NCBI GenBank assembly: GCA_045629485.1
Contig: JAZQRF010000059.1
Location: forward strand, 1-13,896
Direction: 5' to 3'
From: Pseudopedobacter sp045629485
GTDB taxonomy: Bacteria > Bacteroidota > Bacteroidia > Sphingobacteriales > Sphingobacteriaceae
DNA: 13,896 nucleotides
Positions within the stretch are counted from its first letter, which is position 1, and every line of letters starts with the position of its first letter. Both the position numbers and the translations under genes were made by a program. Under the pieces are notes generated by a model, which ran no database searches, was not told where the DNA came from, and saw only the letters and a list, made by a program, of their open reading frames with translations. Shown here in pieces: positions 6,143 to 13,048 of the stretch.

Positions 6143-6916
6143 TTATTTAGAATACGAAAACAACCACTTCAAAAGCTCTGGTTCTTTAAAAGTTGGATCC
6201 CAACTATTATGATTCGCATAAGGATAAAAAGTAAACTTTGGCTGAGCGCCTCTTCTTCTCAACTCCTTTACTATGTCTATAGAATATTTGGGCAATACCA
6301 CATCATCTTTACCTCCATGAAATATCCACAAGGGAGTTTTTTTATATTTCTTTACATTCTTTATGTTATCACCACCACAAATAGCAAAGGCCGCAGCAAA
6401 TGTTTTTGGTTCTCTTCTTAACAATTCAAAAGTTCCCATTCCGCCCATAGATAGGCCTGCAAGGTACATACGCTTTTGATCTATATTTTTGTCCTGTTTT
6501 AGCTCATGCACATAAGCAGTTAATAAGCGCATCGCTTTGGTAGGCTTGCCTCCTTTCTTAAAAAAGAAATGCCTTTTTCCGGTTTCATCTAATTGGATAT
6601 CAACGTTAGCCCAATAGCTGTCTTTGGAGCATTGAGGAAAAACTACAATAGCAGGAAATTCCTCTCTGTTATTTATAAATAAGGATGATCCATGTATAAG
6701 CTGACTTTTATTGTCATTACCAGATTCGCCTCTGCCATGCAAAAACAAAACTAAAGGATAGGTTTTGTTTGGGTCGAAATCTTTTGGATACATTATTCTT
6801 AAGGGTAAGGTGTCTCCTTTATGGATATATAGCTTTTCTTGAAAGACGTGTTTGTCTTGAGCTGTAGCTAATGAAGTAATGAAGAATACTAGGATGATTA
6901 GAAGTATGTTTTTCAT
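6143..6916 (-). CDS. Secreted alpha/beta-hydrolase (esterase/phospholipase-carboxylesterase type)
   Basis: The 257-residue protein has a Sec signal peptide (MKNILLIILVFFITSLATAQ, cleavage probably after ATAQ, no lipobox), so it should be periplasmic or secreted. The alpha/beta-hydrolase elements are clear: LFLHGRGESG at residues 57-66 forms the oxyanion region, GLSMGG at 154-159 places the nucleophile at S156, HGGKDDVV at 200-207 gives the acid D204, and ANHNSWD places the catalytic H236. Proteins like this are annotated as PHB-depolymerase-like, dienelactone-hydrolase-like or prolyl-oligopeptidase-like; relatives act as carbohydrate acetyl or feruloyl esterases, but the substrate cannot be read from the sequence. 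It lies 642 bp downstream of the glucanase operon on the same strand, separated by repeats and a possible terminator, so it is probably a separate unit. Length is normal for the family. Confidence 0.85.
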   Translation of the reverse strand: MKNILLIILVFFITSLATAQDKHVFQEKLYIHKGDTLPLRIMYPKDFDPNKTYPLVLFLHGRGESGNDNKSQLIHGSSLFINNREEFPAIVVFPQCSKDSYWANVDIQLDETGKRHFFFKKGGKPTKAMRLLTAYVHELKQDKNIDQKRMYLAGLSMGGMGTFELLRREPKTFAAAFAICGGDNIKNVKKYKKTPLWIFHGGKDDVVLPKYSIDIVKELRRRGAQPKFTFYPYANHNSWDPTFKEPELLKWLFSYSK

Positions 6917-6934
6917 ATATTTAGATTATTGATT

Positions 6935-7167
6935 GGCCTTTGCACTCATGGCTTTGCGGCCCTTGTGCCGGGCAATGGCAATTACTTTATTCGTAGAGTC
7001 TTTATTTCTTCTATAATGCCCTCATGAATGCTTTGCATGTTTTTCCGCAAAAAGTATCCCAAACTCTCGGCTGCGGCCTTTGCTTCTCAATTTTCTGTTA
7101 AGGCCTATTAAGTAATTGCCGCAAAGGCCGGATGAAAAGGTTAACGACTTTTTCTGCTTTAGCTTGA
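6935..7167 (+). repeat. Dispersed repeat, copy B with left arm
   Basis: Copy B starts with GGCCTTTGCACTCATGGCTT and a hairpin GCCC (6959-6962)/GGGC (6970-6973) in the place occupied by GGCC/GGCC in the element at 5541. It continues through CTTTATTTCTTCTATAATGC, TTTTTCCGCAAAAAGTATCC, CTCTCGGCTGCGGCCTTTGC and TAATTGCCGCAAAGGCC. The part from 6999 on is repeated as copy C, 288 bp further right. The left start GCCTTTGCAC also matches, inverted, the sequence just after the hydrolase stop (6119-6128), so the hydrolase gene is flanked by inverted copies. Confidence 0.75.
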
Positions 7168-7175
7168 TTAATTAA

Positions 7176-7261
7176 CGTCATTCCGACCGTAGTGGAGGAA
7201 TCTGTTCATTCTGTGCTACTATGTTAGGGATCCCTCGGCTCGTTCCTCGCTCGGGATGACG
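7176..7261. repeat. Short repeat element with inverted ends (REP/MITE-like)
   Basis: The ends CGTCATTCCG (7176-7185) and CGGGATGACG (7252-7261) are inverted repeats matching at 9 of 10 positions. Inside are the 10-bp palindrome AGGGATCCCT (7227-7236) and CTCGGCTCG...CTCGCTCGGG. Elements with CGTCATTCC ends are a familiar kind of intergenic repeat in Bacteroidota. It lies between repeat copies B and C and encodes nothing. Confidence 0.7.
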
Positions 7262-7285
7262 GGGTATTAGGTAGCTAGTGGAAGA

Positions 7286-7460
7286 ATCTTTATTTCCTCT
7301 ATAATGCCCTCATGAATGCTTTGCATGTTTCCGCAAAAAAGTAACCAAAAACTCTCGGCTGCGCCCTTTACTTCTAGAGTTTCTGCTAAGGCTAATTTTG
7401 TAATTGCCGCAAAGGCCAAGGCCGAAATAAAGGTAAACGATTTTTTCTGCTTTGGCTTAA
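7286..7460 (+). repeat. Dispersed repeat, copy C
   Basis: Copy C repeats CTTTATTTCCTCTATAATGC, CCTCATGAATGCTTTGCATG, TTCCGCAAAAAAGTAACC, ACTCTCGGCTGCGCCCTTTA, TAATTGCCGCAAAGGCCAAG and GGTAAACGATTTTTTCTGCT. It is closest to copy B in its first half and to copy A in its second half, which suggests shuffling or gene conversion between copies. Confidence 0.8.
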
Positions 7461-7493
7461 GTTACGATATAACCTGAATATGCTTTATGTTAA

Positions 7494-7529
7494 ACCTGAC
7501 AAAGCCGCTATCTATCAACTTTACCAGGT
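7494..7529 (-). terminator. Possible terminator after the GH3 gene
   Basis: On the minus strand, 30 nt after the GH3 stop codon, ACCTGGTAAAG pairs with CTTTGTCAGGT over 11 positions (nine Watson-Crick, two G-U) around a 14-nt loop. The sequence after it begins TTTAACAT, a weak T-tract. It would end the glucanase operon, but the large loop and poor T-tract keep this tentative. Confidence 0.35.
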
Positions 7530-7558
7530 CTAACAACTAAACACTAACCACCTAACAA

Positions 7559-9898
7559 CTAATTCAATACAAAACTTGCTTCTTTAACATTTGCGGAGCT
7601 ATTGCCCACAAACACTTTAAAATCTCCGGGTTCTGCTACAAAGTTTAATTCCGAATTGTAGAACTTTAAGGTTTCTTCTGTAATTATGAAGTCAACATTC
7701 TTGCTTTCTCCGGCTTTAACCAATACTTTTTTGAAACTCTTTAATTCTTTTACCGGGCGGGTTACCGAGCCCACTATATCCCTGATGTACAACTGAACAA
7801 CTTCTTCCCCATCATATTTTCCGGTATTTTTAACCGTTACCGAGACTTTAATTTCTTCTCCGGCTTTAAAGTTCGATTTACTTAATACCGGTGTAGAAAT
7901 ATCAAAATTGGTATAGCTTAATCCGTATCCAAAAGGATATAAAGGCTCGTTGGTTACATCCAGATAATTAGACCTGAACTTTTGGAACCATTTCCCCTCT
8001 GCTAAAGGCCGGCCTGTATTTTTATGGTTATAGAATAAAGGAACCTGACCAACATTTTGCGGGAAAGTTGCACTTAATTTCCCTGAAGGATTGACAGCAC
8101 CAAACAGCACATCGGCAATAGCATCACCAGTTTCTGATCCGCCAAACCAAACGTTTAATATTGCCGGAACATTCTCATTCTCCCAGCTTAAATCTAAAGG
8201 ACGACCGGTAAATAAAACCAATACCACTGGCTTTCCTGTTTTTAATAAAGCAGCTAATAATTCCTGCTGGTTTGCAGGCACTTTAATATCTGTTCTGCTG
8301 GAGCTTTCGCCAGACATTTCGGAGCTTTCGCCTAAAGCAGCAACAACCACATCAGATTTTTTCGCAATTTCTACCGCTTCTTTTATCATTTGTGCCTGGG
8401 TTCTTTTATCTCTCGGAATTTCCCTTCCAAACATGGTTGCCCTCTCCTGGTATGCGGCATCTTCTAACAAATTGGTTCCCATTGCGTGTAAGATTTTCAC
8501 TTGTTTACCTACCGCGTTTTCTAAGCCCTCTTTTACAGAAATAGCTTTGCTTAAATCTGTAGATACACTCCATGTGCCAGGCATATTCTCTTTGGAATTT
8601 GCTAATGGGCCAACCAAAGCAATGGTTCCTTGTTTCTTTAGAGGTAAAACCTGCTTGTCGTTTTTCAACAACACAAAGCTTTTTGTAGCGGCTTCCCTGG
8701 CAACTCTTCTGTTTTCGGCAGTATAGATTTGTTCTTTGGCTCTTTCCTCATCGCAATATTTAAACGGATCTTCGAATAAACCCAATTTATATTTCGCTTC
8801 TAAAATTAGCCTGCAAGCCCTGTTGATATCGGCTTCTGATACCGTTCCTTTGTTATAAGAGTCTTTCAGAGTGGTTAAAAACCCTTCTCCTACCATATCC
8901 ATATCTACACCGGCTTTTAAGGCTTTCGCTGATACAGAAGCTAAATCTCCGTAACCATGATCTACCATTTCGTTGATTCCTGTGTAGTCTGTTACGATCA
9001 TGCCATCAAACTTCCAGTCGTTTCTTAATAAATCAGTCATTAACCATTTATTAGCTGTCGCCGGAATACCATCAATTTCATTAAAAGACATCATTACACT
9101 ACCCGCTCCTGCTTCAACAGCGGCTTTGTAGGGTAACAGGTATTCGTTAAACATTCTGTGTCGACTCATGTCAACCGTATTGTAATCTCTACCTGCCTCG
9201 CTTGCACCATACAATGCAAAGTGTTTTACACAGGCCATAATGGTATTAATTTTCTTTAAATCGTCTCCCTGGTAACCTTTCACCATTGCTCTGGCAATCT
9301 CGGCAGCCAGGTAAGGATCTTCTCCGTTACCTTCAGATACACGTCCCCATCGAGGATCACGGGAAATATCCACCATTGGGGAGAAAGTCCAGTTTAAACC
9401 ATCGGCACTGGCCTCTTCGGCAGCAATTCTGGCGGTCCTGTAAACTAAATCCATATCCCAACTGGCTGATAAACCTAAAGGAATAGGAAAAGTTGTTTTA
9501 TAACCATGAATGACATCGAGACCAAAAATCAATGGGATTTTTAACCGGGTTTCATTAACCGCTAATTCCTGTGCTTTCCTGATTTTTGCCGGAGTGGTTA
9601 AACTAAAGAAACCACCAACCTGTCCGTTTTTTATTTTAGCTTCGATGTTGGAGTTTACCGTGGTTCCAGTAACTGCATCTCCGCCTGTTAATAAATTCAG
9701 CTGACCAATTTTCTCATCAATAGTCATTTTAGCCATCAGGCCTGCAATGAATTTATCCATAGCAGCATCAGTAGCATTCGTTACTGTTGTATTGTTATTG
9801 TTTTTAACTGTCTTATTAATCTTAGGAGTACATGCCGCTGCTAAAAAGAGCCCCGCCCCAACTAAAACACTATATTTTAGATTTTTCATATCTGTCAT
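7559..9898 (-). CDS. bglX: GH3 beta-glucosidase lipoprotein, BglX-like
   Basis: The predicted enzyme removes beta-linked glucose from the non-reducing end of oligosaccharides. The 779-residue protein has a lipoprotein signal (MKNLKYSVLVGAGLFLAAAC, Cys23 counted from 9898). An in-frame ATG at 9889 directly before this signal may be the true start. The GH3 N-domain covers about 50-370: KIGQLNLL, SRDPRWGRVSEGNGEDPYL, VKHFALYG and the nucleophile D304 in IVTDYTGINEM. The second domain, about 400-640, has the likely acid/base E531 in SGESSSRTDI. A fibronectin-III-like domain (about 675-770, starting VTVKNTGKYDGEEVVQLYI) closes the protein. Motif order and length match E. coli BglX. As last gene of an operon with two GH144 glucanases it probably acts on sophoro-oligosaccharides, as shown for GH3 enzymes such as BT_3567; this is inference from context. 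The lipobox is followed by TPK rather than KKD, which fits a periplasmic location. Confidence 0.92.
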   Translation of the reverse strand: MTDMKNLKYSVLVGAGLFLAAACTPKINKTVKNNNNTTVTNATDAAMDKFIAGLMAKMTIDEKIGQLNLLTGGDAVTGTTVNSNIEAKIKNGQVGGFFSLTTPAKIRKAQELAVNETRLKIPLIFGLDVIHGYKTTFPIPLGLSASWDMDLVYRTARIAAEEASADGLNWTFSPMVDISRDPRWGRVSEGNGEDPYLAAEIARAMVKGYQGDDLKKINTIMACVKHFALYGASEAGRDYNTVDMSRHRMFNEYLLPYKAAVEAGAGSVMMSFNEIDGIPATANKWLMTDLLRNDWKFDGMIVTDYTGINEMVDHGYGDLASVSAKALKAGVDMDMVGEGFLTTLKDSYNKGTVSEADINRACRLILEAKYKLGLFEDPFKYCDEERAKEQIYTAENRRVAREAATKSFVLLKNDKQVLPLKKQGTIALVGPLANSKENMPGTWSVSTDLSKAISVKEGLENAVGKQVKILHAMGTNLLEDAAYQERATMFGREIPRDKRTQAQMIKEAVEIAKKSDVVVAALGESSEMSGESSSRTDIKVPANQQELLAALLKTGKPVVLVLFTGRPLDLSWENENVPAILNVWFGGSETGDAIADVLFGAVNPSGKLSATFPQNVGQVPLFYNHKNTGRPLAEGKWFQKFRSNYLDVTNEPLYPFGYGLSYTNFDISTPVLSKSNFKAGEEIKVSVTVKNTGKYDGEEVVQLYIRDIVGSVTRPVKELKSFKKVLVKAGESKNVDFIITEETLKFYNSELNFVAEPGDFKVFVGNSSANVKEASFVLN

Positions 9899-9914
9899 TT
9901 TATTATTCTATATC

Positions 9915-9935
9915 GAAGCAGTCCAAAACTGCTTC
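9915..9935 (-). promoter_or_regulatory. Intercistronic hairpin between GH144 and GH3
   Basis: GAAGCAGT (9915-9922) and ACTGCTTC (9928-9935) form a perfect 8-bp stem with a 5-nt loop. In the mRNA it begins one base after the stop codon of the GH144 gene and ends 16 nt before the GH3 start. There is no T-tract, so mRNA stabilisation or processing is likelier than full termination. Confidence 0.55.
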
Positions 9936-9936
9936 C

Positions 9937-11295
9937 TTATTTAATGTATGTGCTTTTAAAGCCTAATTTTTTCAATCCATTCTGCACTTCCGGGGCATTC
10001 ATAAAAAGATCCCAGATAAAACCATCTTTGTAATTTTGAATCATCACGACTATTGGTCCCTGATCTATTGCTAAATACCGTTGCGGAAACCAGTTTTCTG
10101 TTTCGCTATAAGCATCGTAAAAACCATATTTGCCCCAAACCTTATTTCCTAATGAGTCTTTTAAATAGCGCATAAAAGCAATACTTTCTTCTGGAGTATA
10201 AGCTATAGATGATAATGCGGCTGTTGGAGAAATTACTCCGGTTGGGTCATTATCCGGATGATGTGCATTATACCCGTTGGTTGAATAGCTTGCTGTCCAG
10301 CCCCAACCTTTATCAGCGCCGTAACCTTTAAATTTTTTAGGGTTTTCCTTAGCATACTCGATATTAATTTTGGTGTGGTTGGTCACCACATCTTTATAAT
10401 TCGCATAAGTATCTGAAAGGCCATTAGGATTTAAGCCAAGGAAAGAATAATGAGACCAAAACAGCGGACCAACTTCTCCTTCTTTAGCATTGTGTTTTAG
10501 AATTGTAGGGATGCCGTACTTTTTAACATCAGACCGAATTGCACCGTCTCTTGCCCAACCTTTGTGATAAGCAGATGCTGGTATAGGATGTGTTGGAGAA
10601 GATGCCGCTAAGATGTAAGTAATTAAACATTCGTCAAAACCCTGGATGGCGTGACCCATTCCCCATCCATTATTTTTACTCCAATGCCAGTACAATACAT
10701 CTTTACCATTTCTGTAAAAATCCCAGTTGATGCCTTTCCACAAAGAATCAGCAAGTTGGGCAACCTGTTTTTCTTCTTCAGCACCGTCTTTATAATATTC
10801 GCGGATGCAAATTAAAGCTTCGGCCATAAATGCGGTCTCTACAATATCACCACCATCATCATTTTTACTAAAAGCCTTTGGTTTGCCGGTATCGCCATGG
10901 TACCAATGTGCCCAGGCGCCATGGAAACGCTCGGCTTTGGAAAGGAAGTCTAAAGATTTTTGAAAACGCTGTAACCCTTCTTCTTTAGTGATGTAATTAT
11001 TATGTAAAGCTACCAATACCGACATTAATCCGAAGCCGCTGCCACCAATGGTCACTACATCCTGATCGTTTTTTGGATAGTCGCCGTCTATATGAATACG
11101 CTCGCGGGCTAAACCCGAATTAGGCTCTGCGCCTTCCCAGAAATATTGAAAAGTTTGTTTCTGAACGGTATCTAATAATTGCTCGTCGCTAAGTATCGTA
11201 TTATCTTGTGCGCCATTACCAGATTTGGCATTTTGTTGGCAAGAACTTAAAAAAATTGCTGCCAGAATAAGCGCACTACTGAATCTTCGTATCAT
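9937..11295 (-). CDS. GH144 endo-beta-1,2-glucanase, lipoprotein
   Basis: The predicted enzyme cuts beta-1,2-glucan internally to sophoro-oligosaccharides. The 452-residue protein has a lipoprotein signal ending FLSSC (Cys19) and one catalytic (alpha/alpha)6-barrel domain of the PF10091 'glucoamylase' type, now GH144, at about 38-450. Family motifs are QKQTFQYFWEGAEPNSGLAR, GGSGFGLMSV, FHGAWAHWYHG, DDGGDIVETAFMAEAL, DVLYWHWSKNNGWGM, GFDECLITYILAASSP, SHYSFLGLNPNGLSDTYANY and LAIDQGPIVVMI. In the Chitinophaga enzyme CpSGL the residues tested were, as I recall, D135, D139, E142 and E211; the same spacing occurs here as D146, D150, E153 and E222. It starts 2 nt after the stop of the other GH144 gene (TAGAGATG), so translation is probably coupled. 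The CQQN after the lipobox differs from the CKKD of its neighbours and may keep it in the periplasm. Confidence 0.9.
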   Translation of the reverse strand: MIRRFSSALILAAIFLSSCQQNAKSGNGAQDNTILSDEQLLDTVQKQTFQYFWEGAEPNSGLARERIHIDGDYPKNDQDVVTIGGSGFGLMSVLVALHNNYITKEEGLQRFQKSLDFLSKAERFHGAWAHWYHGDTGKPKAFSKNDDGGDIVETAFMAEALICIREYYKDGAEEEKQVAQLADSLWKGINWDFYRNGKDVLYWHWSKNNGWGMGHAIQGFDECLITYILAASSPTHPIPASAYHKGWARDGAIRSDVKKYGIPTILKHNAKEGEVGPLFWSHYSFLGLNPNGLSDTYANYKDVVTNHTKINIEYAKENPKKFKGYGADKGWGWTASYSTNGYNAHHPDNDPTGVISPTAALSSIAYTPEESIAFMRYLKDSLGNKVWGKYGFYDAYSETENWFPQRYLAIDQGPIVVMIQNYKDGFIWDLFMNAPEVQNGLKKLGFKSTYIK

Positions 11296-11297
11296 CT

Positions 11298-12986
11298 CTA
11301 AATTTTTGAACTTTGAAAACCTAATTTATTTAACCCACTTTTCGCTTCGGGACTGCTCATAAATAAATCCCATAATAAGCTACTTCTATAATTTTCTATC
11401 ATGATGATGATTGGCCCCTGATCTATTGCTAAATGCGAGGTTGCAAACCATCTTTCCTGCAAAGAAAAAGAATCTGTAAAACCGTAATCTTTAAATATTT
11501 TATCTCCTAGTTTATAGTAGAAGAAGCGTAAAGCTTTCATAGATTCTTCGGGGGTGAAAGGCAAAGAGCCTATTGCTGCTGTTGGAGCTATAAAGCTTCT
11601 GTCGTTAGTGGGCGAACTTGCAGTATAACCATCTTTTATATCACTGGCTGTTAAGCCCCAACATTCATCACTATACCCGGCATAATTATGTGGATTTTCT
11701 TTACAGTGATTATAGTTGATTAAAGCATGTGCTTTTGTTTGTTGTTCGTAATTGGCATAAGCATCTGTTAAACCTTTGGGGTTAATCGCCAAAAAAGAAT
11801 AATGGTCTAAAAACATTGGCCCTCCTTTTTCGGGTCCTAATGGCAATTGGAGACCGTAATAAGTTTTACCATTTCTTATGGATCCATTACCAGCCCATCC
11901 ATTATCATAAACAGATTTTGGGATGCCGTGGGTTGATGATCCCGCAGCCAACACATAAGTAATTAAACACTCGTTATAACCTCTTATAGGCAAATTCATT
12001 TCCCAGTTAAAGTTTGGGCTCCAGTGCCAATACAAAACATTACCCCCGTCTTTTCTAAAGAAATCCCACTCCACATTATTATATAATTGGGCAATGTCGT
12101 CTCTAAGGGTGATTTCTGCTGTAGTATTTTCATTAAAATATTGTTTCGCAGTGATTAGACCCTGCATCAGCAAAGATGTTTCAACTAAATCTGCACCATT
12201 ATCTTTTTGGCTAAATTGTAAGGCGGCTCCGGTTGTGCCGTCTATCCAATGAGAAAAAGCACCGTGAAATTTCTGAGCATCGTTCTTTAAAAAAGAAACG
12301 ATCTTTTTAATCCTGTCAAAACCTTCTTGTTTGGTAATGAAGCCTCGGTGGATTCCTGTGATGATGGCCATTACGCCAAAACCGCTTCCTCCGCTGGTGA
12401 CTAAATTACCCGAAGTATTTCTTTCCCTGGCCATGCCACTCACCGGATGAGCGAAATCCCAAAAATATTTAAAGGTTTGCCTTTGAACCAGTGTTAATAG
12501 CTCCTCATCCGTAATCCTTGGAAACTTATCGGTTTGATCGAGAGTAGTGTTAAGCTGAATGCTTACCGGATTAATTAATTTACCATTACTTTTTGTTTTT
12601 AAAGACTGTTTAACAACTAATCTATACTCTTGTAAAGAAGCTAGAGTAGCTTGTGGGGTAATGGATAAAGTTTTATCATTATTAGCAAATACAAATTCAG
12701 CATCCACTACAGCCCCCCCAAAGCTTTGCAAAACAATATGCTGACTGATATTATCCTGAAGAATGGGTTCTGAAAACTGGAATACTATAGATGGCTTTAA
12801 GGATACATTTTGATAAACCAATGTACCATTGTATGCTCCATCTACCTGGAATGAAAGCGCAGTGTTTGTTGCAGTAACAGCAGTATCTTTTTTACAGGAG
12901 GTAATGATGAAGCCAATTGCACAAAAGACTAAATTCTTTGCCAAGTGCTTGCAATAGCTCTTTAAAATTAAAGACGACTCCATCAT
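11298..12986 (-). CDS. GH144 endo-beta-1,2-glucanase with N-terminal Ig-like domain, lipoprotein
   Basis: The 562-residue protein has a lipoprotein signal (hydrophobic NLVFCAIGFIITSC, Cys31) followed by KKD, then an Ig-like domain at about 40-150 of the Big_5 type: IVFQFSEPI, ADKTL-like NNDKTLSITP, YRLVVKQSLKTKSNGKL. The GH144 domain covers about 157-560, with QRQTFKYFWDFAHPVSGMAR, GGSGFGVMAI, FHGAFSHWIDG, DNGADLVETSLLMQGL, GYNECLITYVLAAGSS and LAIDQGPIIIMI. Candidate catalytic residues D262, D266, E269 and E339 are kept. Compared with the downstream paralogue, the Asp after the first catalytic Asp is N263 and the residue before the conserved Glu is N338 instead of Asp. ATG-ATG at 12986/12983 leaves the exact start open. 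A CKKD start suggests surface export in this phylum. The gene is second of the visible operon: 62 bp after the LamG gene, 2 bp before the next GH144. It is probably the surface endo-enzyme, with the Ig-like domain as spacer or binding module. Confidence 0.88.
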   Translation of the reverse strand: MMESSLILKSYCKHLAKNLVFCAIGFIITSCKKDTAVTATNTALSFQVDGAYNGTLVYQNVSLKPSIVFQFSEPILQDNISQHIVLQSFGGAVVDAEFVFANNDKTLSITPQATLASLQEYRLVVKQSLKTKSNGKLINPVSIQLNTTLDQTDKFPRITDEELLTLVQRQTFKYFWDFAHPVSGMARERNTSGNLVTSGGSGFGVMAIITGIHRGFITKQEGFDRIKKIVSFLKNDAQKFHGAFSHWIDGTTGAALQFSQKDNGADLVETSLLMQGLITAKQYFNENTTAEITLRDDIAQLYNNVEWDFFRKDGGNVLYWHWSPNFNWEMNLPIRGYNECLITYVLAAGSSTHGIPKSVYDNGWAGNGSIRNGKTYYGLQLPLGPEKGGPMFLDHYSFLAINPKGLTDAYANYEQQTKAHALINYNHCKENPHNYAGYSDECWGLTASDIKDGYTASSPTNDRSFIAPTAAIGSLPFTPEESMKALRFFYYKLGDKIFKDYGFTDSFSLQERWFATSHLAIDQGPIIIMIENYRSSLLWDLFMSSPEAKSGLNKLGFQSSKI

Positions 12987-13014
12987 TATTTAATTAATTT
13001 AAAAGGGTATTTAA

Positions 13015-13044
13015 TTAGCAATAGCCGTTAGAGGCTATTGCTAA
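13015..13044 (-). promoter_or_regulatory. Intercistronic hairpin between LamG and GH144 genes
   Basis: TTAGCAATAGCC (13015-13026) and GGCTATTGCTAA (13033-13044) form a perfect 12-bp stem with a 6-nt loop. In the mRNA it begins four bases after the stop codon of the LamG gene. The following sequence (TTAAATACCC) has no T-run, so it is more likely an RNA-stability or processing element, or a partial attenuator between SGBP-type and enzyme genes. Confidence 0.6.
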
Positions 13045-13048
13045 AGAT

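Larger units (their letters stand above)
6917..7558. other. Repeat-filled intergenic region
   Basis: There is no gene in these 642 bp. The region holds repeat copy B (from about 6935), a short element with CGTCATTCCG/CGGGATGACG ends (7176-7261), repeat copy C (7286-7460), a possible terminator (7494-7529), and a CTAACAACTAA-type low-complexity tract (7530-7562) at the end of the GH3 gene. Confidence 0.6.

Noticed and set aside
5541..7558. CRISPR array
   Set aside because: Repeats are long, imperfect and irregularly spaced, with no regular repeat-spacer pattern and no cas genes.
8091..8726. Long open frame of 211 codons antisense to the GH3 gene
   Set aside because: It lies wholly within a clearly coding GH3 frame and its translation is Ser/Ala/Thr-rich without any family motif, as expected of a shadow frame.
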